From Leuctra nigra (Eukaryota; Arthropoda; Insecta; Plecoptera; Leuctridae): DNA of 64,000 nucleotides. A model generated the notes under the pieces. It worked only from the letters and a program-made list of their open reading frames with translations. It was not told the origin of the DNA and ran no database searches. Position numbers and translations under genes: made by a program. Each line of letters opens with the position of its first letter. Position 1 is the stretch's first letter. This document shows, one piece after another, positions 51,876-61,992 of this stretch. The stretch is from contig OW203769.1 in the NCBI GenBank assembly GCA_934045905.1, forward strand, positions 24,397,705-24,461,704. Direction: 5' to 3'.

Positions 51876-53465
51876 TCCACCCGCGGTCACATAAATTGCT
51901 TGCAAAATTCCAAGTCCTTTGTCAAACTTGATTAACCGACGAAAACACAGGCAAACGCAGTGAGATAGCAAGTATTTGTGGGGTTGGAGAGTTTGATTAT
52001 AAGAACCACCTCATACATAATAATTAATTCTTCATTCAACAAATAAATTGACGGTTATTCCAGCTCCAACTTAGCAGTTTACCGGCAATTATTCTGACTG
52101 TGGGTGTATACAATATATACATACAAAAACACCGTACATATGCACGTCATAAAATTCCACGGAGTGACTATTTTCACCGTGTGGTGTAATGTATCATGCA
52201 CATAATATACCGTTATTTACAACAGTAATCTACTGTTATTATATAATTATCCATAATATTGCTTAGGATTTATTTTACATAAGTTGCCATTTTGCCAGTT
52301 GCACATTGCCACTAGAAAAACTATATCGATGATTTTGGCTACAAACATCCGAAATGGCCCGTCAAAGGCGGCCGCCTTGCCAAGTCTAACATTTTAACTC
52401 ACCGGAATTTATTAGAGATCCAAGATGAAGAAATATGATTGCTGTAGATATCCATTGGTGTTTTCTAGTCACTGAATCCAACACTTTCATGTCGTCATAA
52501 CAAGTAAATCAGATCACTTTGTTGCACTTCTAGCCGACTTGCATCTCTGCACAATAATTAAGATCTCAATTAGAGATCATTAATTCACTCATTATCAATT
52601 AGACACTTTACCTTTAGATGACAAGTAATTTTTAAAATCAATAGGTACAATAATTATTTTTCATTTCAATATATTCGTATTTTAAAATTAGTTATTTAAA
52701 TATATTAACGACAGAATGTTGTAACTGATTTTATCAATCTGTTTTTAGGCACATCTAAGTAGATTGGTGTTTTAAAAGTCTCAATAAGTTTAAATTGACA
52801 CACACTACAAGTTTGATATTATTTATAAAAACGACGAGTATATATCGATTTCTTCAAAAACATTGAACACGAGTTAATTATATTGGAATCTACGAAATAG
52901 ATAATGTTACTTCTGTATCATATTTGAGTGACCGGTTCTAAAGGATGCCGACTCCCTACTGACTGAACTGCATATCGGCAATGGTGAGGAGCGCCAGCTG
53001 TGAGCGCACAAGGGGTAACTATGGCAACTCGAATACTTCCCCTACCCCTCACACCCTTAACGATTCCAGATCTATTCTAACACGCATGCGTCACTTTGCG
53101 GGTGGAGATGAGAAGTAAAGAGATGGTGTAAAAAACTGACCCCCTTATGTTGTAGTACAATTCAGATACCATGTTGAATGCATTTACAAACATTAAGGGT
53201 GAGTTTTGGTGAATGTTTTTTGTACTCTTTGTAATGTGGAGTTTGTTTGTTGACATTATTTGAAACACTTTTGACAAGTGTTATAAGTGTAATGAAAGTT
53301 GAAGTTGTTCCAACGTTTTTGATGTTCGGTCGCCGTCCGAAATTTTTGATTGGTCAATGAAGAGTATTGTTAAAATAGTTAAAATAGAGTTTATAATTTT
53401 AAAAAATCCCACTCGTGTAATCTATTTATTCTGTTGGCGATTTATAATAAAATGAAATCAACGTA
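51876..53465. other. no feature recognised
   Basis: AT-rich DNA without supported genes or mobile elements. Confidence 0.45.
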
Positions 53466-53675
53466 CTTGGCCAAAAAAAACTTGAACGTTCAATAAATCT
53501 GATAGCCTGATAAATGTAAGTTCGCACCATCAGAAGTCAGTCCAAGCGATCTCTTTGTCTCACTCTAGTAGGTGACCTCACATTTCAATGATAATAACAA
53601 GCTTTGATTGGTTATGGGACATGACCAGCAGTCATTCAAATTTGGTCAACGTTCAAGTTTTTTTTTGGCCGAGTG
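53466..53675. mobile_element. TA-flanked MITE, group 2 copy b
   Basis: Inverted ends CTTGGCCAAAAAAAACTTGA and TCAAGTTTTTTTTTGGCCGA. It is in the opposite orientation to the 32313 copy. Internal blocks TCTCACTCTAGTAGGTGACC and TTTCAATGATAATAACAAG are shared with the other group 2 copies. Confidence 0.8.
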
Positions 53676-53681
53676 TGTTAG

Positions 53682-53774
53682 GGAAATTAGATGGTTCATA
53701 TACTCTGCCTCTCTCTGACCCATAACATAAACATGTTTTTATATGGAGCAGAGAGAGATAACCATCTAATTTCC
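53682..53774. repeat. short hairpin immediately beside a MITE
   Basis: GGAAATTAGATGGTT (53682-53696) and its reverse complement (53760-53774) flank further paired CTCTGCCTCTCTCTG / AGCAGAGAGAGAT. The 93-bp hairpin starts 6 bp after the group 2 MITE. Confidence 0.65.
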
Positions 53775-54589
53775 TTGACTATACATAGGCAACGCATAAG
53801 GTTTTTGCGAAATGCAGAAAAGTAAATATTATTGTAAATAAGTAAGAATATTTACATTTTAATATAATAATTAAACTTATCACATTGGGATAATCCTGTA
53901 ATTGTATTTGTAGGTATTATAGTAAGGCAATTGACTTCGTAATGTTCTTTGGAATGGTTATTAGAAGGTTTTTAGGTACACATAATTAACAATTTAATCA
54001 TATCTGTTGCAGTGATGCTTAGAATTACCACTAGGAAAACGCTCAGTGTAACGCGTTGATGAGCGAGCACAGAACATGCAACATCCCCATAGTAACGATG
54101 CACGACACGGCACAAGACGATTTTCTCTGCAATTTTTCAATCTCCATAATACTCTGGATGAATAACAGATCCATTGTGTCGTGAAGTCTTACCTACATAC
54201 CTTCTCCAGAAATCTCTTGTAACATCCCATTCTAAACTCGTAAAATTACAATTAATACTTGACTGATTGGGCTTACAATATGTAAAATTTAATATTAAGT
54301 TGGTCTTGATCACCATGCAAAATTTGAACTTAATGTGAACATTTTTATTGTCGACCAATCAGAAGACATTATTTAAACTTAAACCAATTAGAGGATTTGG
54401 CCTTCGTACTGCATCCGATTTTATGCGCTAGCTCAAAAATGCTTTCATTTTACTGTACATTGTGGATAGCTTGGCTGCTCTACAGGCCTTGCCTTGGAAC
54501 AGAAGCTTAAAGAAGGCAGGGATGACAATTTAGTATACATTTTTCAAGATTATGGAATAAAATGACCTTAAAATGACAAAACTTTTGAA
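53775..54589. other. no feature recognised
   Basis: AT-rich DNA without supported genes. Confidence 0.4.
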
Positions 54590-55045
54590 AATAACGACAG
54601 ATTAGACTGAAAATTGGCAAAAATATCTAAAATGTTGGTACCAATGACCCCGCGAAGTTTCAAGTTGATCGGTCAATCTGTTCTAGTTTAAATTACAAAA
54701 ATCACCGTAAAAATGGTTTCAAATTTGAACCAATGGGAGGATTTGGCTGAAATGTATTATGATTGGGTAAATTGTTGGTTGAAATGACTTTGCTAAATTT
54801 CAAATTGATCGGAACAACCAATCGAAAGATAATTTTTTTAAAATTTGAACCAATCACAGGAGCCCGTTCAAAAACGATCCCAGGGACCTCATAGATTACG
54901 TTAGTATGTGTACAAAATTTCAGATCGATTGCTTGAGCGGTTTGACCTGGGCTGTGACCACACAAAAAAAACAACAAAAAAACACACAGAGAAAGTGCCA
55001 TAAGAGTACCGTGGTGACGCTCGCTACGCTCGCTCAATCAAAGAG
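54590..55045 (-). repeat. dispersed repeat, related to 30863-31045, with internal periodicity
   Basis: The minus strand reads GAGCGAGCGTAGCGAGCGTC then GGCACTTTCTCTGTGTG and ATCGATCTGAAATTTTGTAC, matching the plus-strand order at 30863-31045. Further along, the phrase TTTCAA(A/G)TTGATCGG recurs at about 54660 and 54800, with a third variant at 54918, roughly every 120-140 bp. The 111-codon frame across it is judged a translation of repeat sequence. Confidence 0.6.
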
Positions 55046-55345
55046 TGCCTGAGCAGAGTTACAAAATAACGACATAATACGAATTGTGCATTATCTCTAT
55101 GAACAAAATCGTTTTCTGAAATTGATTATAAAGTTGACACAACAACAAAATACAAACAAACAAACAAAAACAAAATAAAAAAGCAAAGAAATGAGTGAAG
55201 CGGCGAATGTGTGTGCAATTGTGTGTCAAAGAAAACAATTTGGGATAGGTATAAAAGAAAATTAATACATTAACCTACCTGGGATTTATTGATTAGTTGA
55301 ATGTTTTTCTAACTTAGCAGGATAAAATTTAGTTTAATTTGTATA

Positions 55346-55546
55346 CACTTGGCACAACTAAAATTGATCGCTCAATAAATCTGATTGACTGAAAATTTTT
55401 ATCGCATCCATCATGAAGTCAGTCCAAGCGATCTCCTTGTCTCACTCTAGTAGGTGACCTCTCATTTCAATGATAATATCAATTGTATTGATTGGTATGG
55501 AACATGTCAACAGTCATTCAAGGATCAATTTATGTTGTGCCAAATA
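55346..55546. mobile_element. TA-flanked MITE, group 2 copy c
   Basis: Ends CACTTGGCACAACTAAAATT and its inverse near 55540, with TA on both sides. It shares GTCAGTCCAAGCGATCTC and CTCACTCTAGTAGGTGACCT with copy b. Its right end abuts the group 1 copy at 55549, with only a TA between them. Confidence 0.75.
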
Positions 55547-55548
55547 TA

Positions 55549-55766
55549 CACTCAACAAATCATAAAACGATATTTGAACAAAATTGATTGGCTGCTTGTC
55601 AGGTTCCTTGACAAATCAATCCTTGTTATTATCAATGACATCAGAGCTCATATACTAGAGTTAGATAACAAGTTAGCATGTTCTTCTGCGGATGATGACT
55701 TTAAATCTTTTTCAGCCAATCCGTTTCTTTCGAATAACGTTTAATCATTTTATCATTTGTTGGGTG
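55549..55766. mobile_element. TA-flanked MITE, group 1 copy c
   Basis: Inverted ends CACTCAACAAATCATAAAAC and TTTTATCATTTGTTGGGTG. TA at 55547-55548 on the left. Interior matches copies a and b. The 96-codon frame overlapping both MITEs is not a gene. Confidence 0.8.
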
Positions 55767-57411
55767 CACCTATTTAATAAAAACATCGTCGTACGACCTT
55801 GAAACACCCACAAAAAGTGAGTTTCGTTTAAAGTAAGAATTTGAAGAATTAAATCCATCAATAAATCTACTAAATTAATTTCAGGTGGCTCCATTGACCC
55901 TCTATCTAGACGGTGTTGAAGTTGGATGGAGGAATATGGATTCTGGTCGATGCAACTAACCCTGGTCACTGCATTGTGCATCGTGCAGCCAGTCAACTGT
56001 GATGCACTGACAATAGCTGTGTGATCGACTGTTCACAGTACAACTCTACGCTCCAGGCGGTATAGTGTGTGGGGACGCAAGAGATTATATTGTATTGTGA
56101 TTTAGATGCAGGGGTGGTTTTGATGCGATGCGGGCTGCGATTCCATGGCTGTGATATTCTTCTTGCTAACTATTGGGATTGAACGTTGAGGGGGGGAGGG
56201 GGGGGGGGATATTTCGTGACAATTTTTCTACCAGCATTCCAGAGGTTCTGGAATGGTTCTCCAAGAACTTTATCCCGAAAAATTCTTAAGTGAATGACAA
56301 GTAAATAATCTAAATTTAAGTATGATGTATCATTGATAAACACATATTTTGTTTAAATCAAATCAAACAAAACTTAAGGAATGTTTCAAAGATTAATTTT
56401 TGAGAGCTTACCAAAAGTGTTGTCAAGAGTGATTTTGTATTATAATTTGATTGTTAACTCTCATTAATAACGTAATCATTTTTAATTATTTTAATTATTT
56501 TTCATGTATTCTATGTTTTAAGATATGATGTATTTTTCAATTGTATTTCTAAGTCTTCCATACAACCAATCATGGAAGACTGTAAAATAATGAATACCAC
56601 AATTTTTGTTAATGTACCTAATGTTGACAAAATAAATAAACTTGAACGTGGACGTAAATTTTTTTCGTGAACGTATGTGAAAAAAATCACTTCTAAATGA
56701 TAATAATACAGTCATTAGGTACGAGATAATAATTTGGAGCATCTGTGATTGGAGGTAAATCCACCAGAAAAAGGTAATTTATAAGGAAAGTAAAATATGT
56801 AGGAAGTCCTTGTGGGTCTGATAAAAAAAACATCCCTTACAAAAGTATAATTATGTGGGTACAACATTTCCAGAGTGGATAGTACAACTTTGATCCTTGT
56901 TTGTCATTTGGTTTCCCTCTCTCCTCCGTGTTCCACGGGATATTGCATCCCACTCACGATCCAGGCATCAATTATAGGGATGCAAAGAGCTGGTACGCAA
57001 ACATGTCTGCCTCTAAGACGATTCAACCCCTCCTGACTTCCAACCCTGATGTAGAAGCTAATCTAAGAGTAGGGAGGAGACATGAGGAGGGCAATTAAAG
57101 ACTTATGTGTCACGTATTATTAAAAGTATGAGCTAGATTAACCTTTTTCAGTGTAATTTACTTTATTAAAGAGGGATATTTGTAGTTTTCCACAGTTGTA
57201 CGATTTCTGTTGGATATTGGGTGTTATGTGTGGGTATAGTGGCAATTTCAAAACCCAAAATTATTTTCTTCTGATTGACAATAAAAAAGCGCCCATGCTC
57301 AACTACTTGTCCACATAAACAATTGTTGGTAAACGTAATTAAATATTGGTCTTGACCTTACAAACTTCAACTTCATCGGAGTATTTTGAATTTTCATCCA
57401 ATCAGAAGTTA
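55767..57411. other. no gene recognised; G-run near 56190
   Basis: AT-rich DNA with G-runs at 56190-56209. Apart from the possible LINE tail at 56500-56645, nothing could be supported. Confidence 0.4.
56500..56645 (+). repeat. possible LINE 3' end
   Basis: A TGATGTATTTTTCAATTGTA stretch is followed by a hairpin (GTCTTCCAT / ATGGAAGAC, 56550-56580) and an AATAAATAAA signal (about 56628-56640). This layout resembles 3' ends of insect non-LTR elements. No coding region upstream. Confidence 0.35.
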
Positions 57412-57420
57412 CCAGAAGCC

Positions 57421-57538
57421 CTATTCTAGAACTTTTAAATTCCCAATTCCACTAGAATTCGATTCCGTACAATGTTAATCCTTGGCCGTAACCGAATTCC
57501 ATCAGAATGGAATTGGAAAATCGTTCTAGAATAGGCCT
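57421..57538. mobile_element. short palindromic MITE, copy 2, with 9-bp flanking repeat
   Basis: A 118-bp imperfect palindrome opening CTATTCTAGAAC and closing GTTCTAGAATAGGCCT, flanked by CCAGAAGCC on both sides (57412-57420 and 57539-57547). Same family as 11097-11222. The duplicated 8-9 bp site is compatible with hAT or Mutator-type insertion. Confidence 0.75.
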
Positions 57539-57754
57539 CCAGAAGCCTAGTAAGTATTTTTTTAATTTTATTATCGTCAAAGAACTTTGTTTAAATTTCA
57601 AATTGCACATCAGCTAATTGGTATTTATATATTGTGTGCAAAAATTCATCTCGATCGTAGGAACGATGTGACGTGTATTGAAGCAAGGACACGTTAAAAA
57701 TACATAAATCAGAGGTACGTGCCAAAAGAGAAGCCAGAAGCAAAGGAATAAGTA

Positions 57755-58280
57755 CACTGAAACCAATAAAAATCGGTACTCGAAAAGAAAAGGATGGACT
57801 GATTAAGTTTTTATGGCAGCATCCTATGAAGGCTGCGTTAACGCATCATCTACCTCAAGTAGGTGCTTATTTCATTGATAATAACAAGGATTGATTGTCA
57901 AGGAACCTTACCTGGAGGCCAAGTCTTGAAACTTATGCTTTCAGGACGCAAACGCTCTCGGACGTCATAAAGTCCCATTTACTGTAAGAATGATGACCTT
58001 GAAATCTACCTTTAACTGTTTAGCTTAATTTTGAATAAGGTTTTATGATTGTATAATATCTGTAATAATAATTATAATGTTAATAAATTGTTTCCAATAG
58101 ATTGCTGGATGACAATCAAATAAGTGGCTTGACTTTATGTTTCAATGTCGATCACTCTTACAGTAAATGGGACTTGTTGACGTCCTAGAGCGTTTGCGTC
58201 CTGAAAGCGTAAGTTTCAAGACTTGGCCTCCTGCAGCCAATCCTTTTCTTTTCGAGTACCAATTTTTATTGGTTTGAGTG
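57755..58280. mobile_element. TA-flanked MITE, group 1-related with variant ends, split by an inner MITE
   Basis: Inverted ends CACTGAAACCAATAAAAATC and ATTTTTATTGGTTTGAGTG, flanked by TA on both sides (57753-57754, 58281-58282). The interior (TTTCATTGATAATAACAAG, GATTGATTGTCAAGGAACCT) is homologous to group 1, but the terminal 40 bp differ. The element is interrupted by the inverted-repeat insert at 57915-58231. Confidence 0.8.
57915..58231. mobile_element. nested inverted-repeat MITE, 317 bp
   Basis: About 75-bp inverted repeats starting GGAGGCCAAGTCTTGAAACT and reaching CCCATTTACTGTAAGA lie inside the MITE at 57755-58280. The loop is AT-rich. The target duplication is not obvious (one or two bases at most). 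Confidence 0.75.
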
Positions 58281-58282
58281 TA

Positions 58283-59473
58283 TACCCAAGAAGTATGTAA
58301 AGATATTTGCATTTACTTCATTTTCCTTATTTCTCTATAGTGAAAGGAAATAGTTTTACTCCCTAACTTATGGTTTTAATAGTACGTTATTTAAATTATA
58401 CCTACCTATAGCCTATCATTCGAAAAGAAATTCAGATAGGCAAAGATGCTTCTGAAGAATATACCCTAATAATAATCATAATTTATTTACATTCTCTTTT
58501 CTTCCAATTTCAAAAAATCAGGTAAAAAAACTTTTACTAGAGTCGAAAATTATATTCATGCCGGTTGACTGGTTCTGTCGCATCTTTGTCTTTCTGCTAT
58601 TCACAATCTTCATTCTCGCTCTCTTCCTCTTCTTTAGGAATCCTAAATTAAACCCTAAATTAAAATAAATTGTCAATATAAAGTAATTGTTTTGAATTTT
58701 CTTAAAATGTTAATGTTCTTCGAGAGACAGCCGTGAAAGTTGCTTAACTTCAACATGGATCGGATTAATTCCCGAGTAATCAATTATTCTAGGAAACCTG
58801 ACACGAAGTGTTCAACTTTAAAGCTGCAAATTATTTAGAAGACAATTAAGTGAAGCACAAAACTTATCTCATTATAATTTCAGAAGTTGAATCAAACTGA
58901 CTCCAGTTCTCCAATATTCCATCATCTGTATTCAAGACTCAATAATCAGGCGTTATAACTTGTAGAGGATAAACATTTTTGTGTAACTTTCATGGAATTT
59001 TATTTAAATTCTATTTTTTATTATTTTATTTATTTATTTATTTCATTGCAAGTAATATTGAATGTCAAAGTCTAAAATTGCAAATAGCGTTCCCATTTAG
59101 CCCAACTTCCCCAAATAACATCTTTCTTCTATGATTCTTCTTTAACTGTGAGTATTTTATTTATATTTAGTCTAGGCATGTGCTCATTTAAATACATATA
59201 CTTCTGAGCTCATATGTTCTTTTTCTAACAAAGGGATCTTTTAACTTTGGTAACTATTATTTTAATTTGTTGCTATTTTTTTCTTTATGGGAAGGAGACT
59301 TCAAGGTCGTTTTGTAGATTTCCTTGCGGTAATGAAGAAATACATGCATTTAAAAGAAAAATAATAATGATAGTATTCAAGTAATTAGAAACATATTATG
59401 TAGGTAATATGGCACTTCAATTCAAAGATATTGTCTTGCAATAGCATATTGCATATTGCAAGATATTGCAGCC
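58283..59473. other. no feature recognised
   Basis: AT-rich DNA with a (TTTA)n stretch at about 59022-59044. No supported genes. Confidence 0.45.
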
Positions 59474-59987
59474 TTAACGTGGCTCAACCGATCGAACATT
59501 CCAAATGAATTACTTTTTCCAACATTTGAACTCTATTTAAGTATAAAAAAATAATAAAATGTCATTTTACTTGCAACTCCTGTCTTACAGCGAAGTTTAA
59601 AATTATTGCCTTCCGAGAATGAAGAAAACTTTAACACAGGAGGTATAGAAAAATCATTGCGTTTTTGGCTTATAACTTCTAAAATAGCACACGTTGGTAT
59701 TGTTTTCAATTTTTTCCCTAATAGGATATCCATATATCTACCAGAAAAAAAGTTTTTTGATCAAAGTTGGGACTACATAAAAATTAGATCTTCATTATTA
59801 GCCTAAATGTGACACGATTTTACTTGGCTGCCATAAGATAACATGGGGAAGAAAACTCAATTTATCTCAAAAACTAGACACGAGAAGAGTTTAATTTTTT
59901 CAGGGATTGTGTATGGCATGATTATCAATAAGTAGACAAAAAATTATGAAAATCTGAGACCATGCCCGATTGGATGAGCCACCTTAA
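59474..59987 (+). mobile_element. TTAA-flanked MITE, copy 3
   Basis: TTAA at 59474-59477 and 59984-59987 border inverted ends (CGTGGCTCAACCGATCG on the left, reverse complement of GGTGGCTCATCCAATCG on the right). The body matches 9690-10130 and, inverted, 614-1369. The 66-codon frames on both strands are not genes. Confidence 0.8.
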
Positions 59988-60371
59988 GGCAGAATCTAGG
60001 TAGCATGCAAACTCTGGTCTGCGTCCATACCGTTTTTGCGTTTTGCATTATTTGTCCTACACACATTCAAGTCCAGAAACAGCAGACTTGTGATTGGTCG
60101 GTTGATAGAAAAAAAACTCAAAACATACGCAATACGCAAGAACTGTATGTATAAGACGCAAAGATGCGTGAACAACGCTTGCAAGGCAATTCCTCTGAAT
60201 AAAATACTGTTTTTCTCTATAAAACACTTTTGTATGTGAATATTAACAGTTAAATCTGTAATACTGGATTGATTTGAGTTGCCTATAGATTTAAACAATT
60301 TAATGGAAATTAAAAAACTTTATGGGTTAGATGGTTGTTCAAAATATAGGGTTATCATTAAGGTTGAAACC
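59988..60371. other. flank of the LTR element, no gene recognised
   Basis: Contains a 100-codon minus-strand frame (59996-60298) with no recognised domain. It is the sequence adjoining the 3' LTR, where one copy of the integration-site duplication should lie. Confidence 0.4.
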
Positions 60372-60425
60372 TGCGGGATTTGGCTCAGAGGGTAGAACAC
60401 AAAGAATCAGCAATATTATAATTTG

Positions 60426-60431
60426 TTTATT
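60426..60431 (-). terminator. polyadenylation signal in the LTR
   Basis: AATAAA on the minus strand, about 55 bp from the proposed LTR end. It is positioned to define the R/U5 boundary of the retroelement transcript. Confidence 0.6.
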
Positions 60432-61063
60432 ACAAAGAAAATAAATGTTCATTGATGTGAAAAGAGCAATCAAAAATTATGAAAAACAATATTACGTTCG
60501 ATACGTCGGCAGTAGTGATGATGTCGTCTGGTTTGTTTACTTCCGCGTAAACAAGTGGATGGCGTTGACTCCTGCGTAGTGTGTCCCGTGAACTCCAGTC
60601 CACCAGTAGAATGAAATGACTGGATATGTCACCTCCTTCAGCTGCGATGCGATGATGTTGTCTAATAACCCCTTGGTTACCAGGACGTCCAGCAGTCCGT
60701 GCACAAGGAGTGACCTCCTCGAGCAGTTGGATCAAGTTGGCTCAGGCTGTGACGTTCGTGGCTGCAGACTCGTCGGTTTCTCCCGGAGTTGCAATTCACT
60801 AACTTTTATACTTTAACATTTACTGACTTTAATGTTGAAACTGTTCAGTTGATCACTTGTAACTTGAAATTGTCTTAATGCGATATTACTTGCCTCAGCA
60901 TTAGGCTTGAAGTTTGAATTTACTGGGTTGACGTTTATACAAAAATGTTATTTTAATGTTTACCTTCGATCACATCGGCACTGTCTCGCTGAAATTATAC
61001 TATGTTGCGTGCACAAGGCTTCACGGTTCGCGAGGCAGGTCTCACTGCTCTGAGAAAACTCCG

Positions 61064-61099
61064 ACTGATGATGTTTGGCTGGTAGCTTGACGTTTTATA
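61064..61099 (-). promoter_or_regulatory. LTR core promoter: TATA box and TCAGT initiator
   Basis: TATAAAA (61093-61099) lies 31-32 bp upstream of TCAGT (61064-61068) on the minus strand, the canonical spacing for arthropod RNA polymerase II promoters. It would drive transcription in the LTR. In the missing 5' LTR the same promoter would transcribe Gag. Confidence 0.65.
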
Positions 61100-61608
61100 C
61101 CCTCTGACATCGTTTTCCCTCCAAAGAATCTGATTGGTTGGTTTCGTACACGTGATAGCTAATTTTAGACATTCTGTCATTTCTAAAGCCCGCGAAGCGA
61201 CTTTCTTTCTGCACGTAGGCCCATGCTTTTCTTGGAATCACTGAAAACTAGTCTGGCTGACTGGTTTTGTAGCGTTATCACAATGACTGGTTCACTTGTT
61301 ATTACGTGGTGACATCACAATTTAGGTAAGGTCACATACTTTTTATATGGATTCACTCACTTTCTTGATATAATTGCACATTGTTAAACTTATTTGATTG
61401 CTTGTTATATTTTTGTCTATATTTTGATTGCTGTTGAATTTTAAAGATTGTAAGTTTACATAATGATTCTAATTAATTACTTTGTGTTCAGTTAACCTTG
61501 ACTCTAAGAATGTCATGCTACAAGCTTGTTCATTCTTTAAACCTATTTCAAGCAAACATTATTATTTTTAAAGTTAATTTTCTAACCTAGATAGGCCAAC
61601 TTGTTACA

Positions 61609-61617
61609 GAGCCCCCT
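61609..61617 (-). other. polypurine tract adjoining the 3' LTR
   Basis: AGGGGGCTC directly precedes TGTAACA on the minus strand. A G-rich purine tract of this kind primes plus-strand DNA synthesis in LTR retroelements. The terminal CTC is not purine-only, so the exact primer end is uncertain. Confidence 0.6.
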
Positions 61618-61992
61618 GAATTCTTGTTGTTCACCTTTTGACTGAAGTCAAATTTGAAACACATTGAAATTTTGAATGAGAAAATGGTGATAAAACAAGG
61701 ATTCACATAGAGACTGGACTATCTAGCAGGAATAATCTCTTCCTTTTGACAAACAAAAAGTTTCCCTCAACAGATGCAAGTTTATTTCCCCTTACAGCTG
61801 TCTAATCTAAACCTGAATGAATGAACTCACCCCTCCATCTACCAAAACAAAAACAAACCTCATCCTACTTCCCGGAAACGATGCTCGACTCAACCCTCTC
61901 TCTCATCACAATCCCGTTATTGGCCTAGTGACCTACTTCTGCTGGGTCATCATACCAAACATCAACATTACTTCTGTTGTCATCAGTAGGAA

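Larger units (their letters stand above)
60372..61608 (-). repeat. 3' long terminal repeat of a Ty3/gypsy-like element
   Basis: On the minus strand the sequence starts TGTAACAAG (61608) immediately after a purine-rich AGGGGGCTC and ends at a CA (60372). It contains, in the correct order, a TATA box (61093-61099), an arthropod initiator TCAGT 32 bp downstream (61064-61068) and an AATAAA signal (60426-60431). That order gives U3 of about 540 bp, a long R, and a short U5. The upstream partner LTR is outside the window, so the left boundary rests on the TG...CA rule and the position of the polyadenylation signal. Confidence 0.7.

Noticed and set aside
54702..55037. 111-codon minus-strand frame with a hydrophobic, signal-like N-terminus
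   Set aside because: It starts in the GAGCGAGCG repeat end and reads a T/G-rich tract as a hydrophobic run; the same repeat at 30863 has no equivalent frame.
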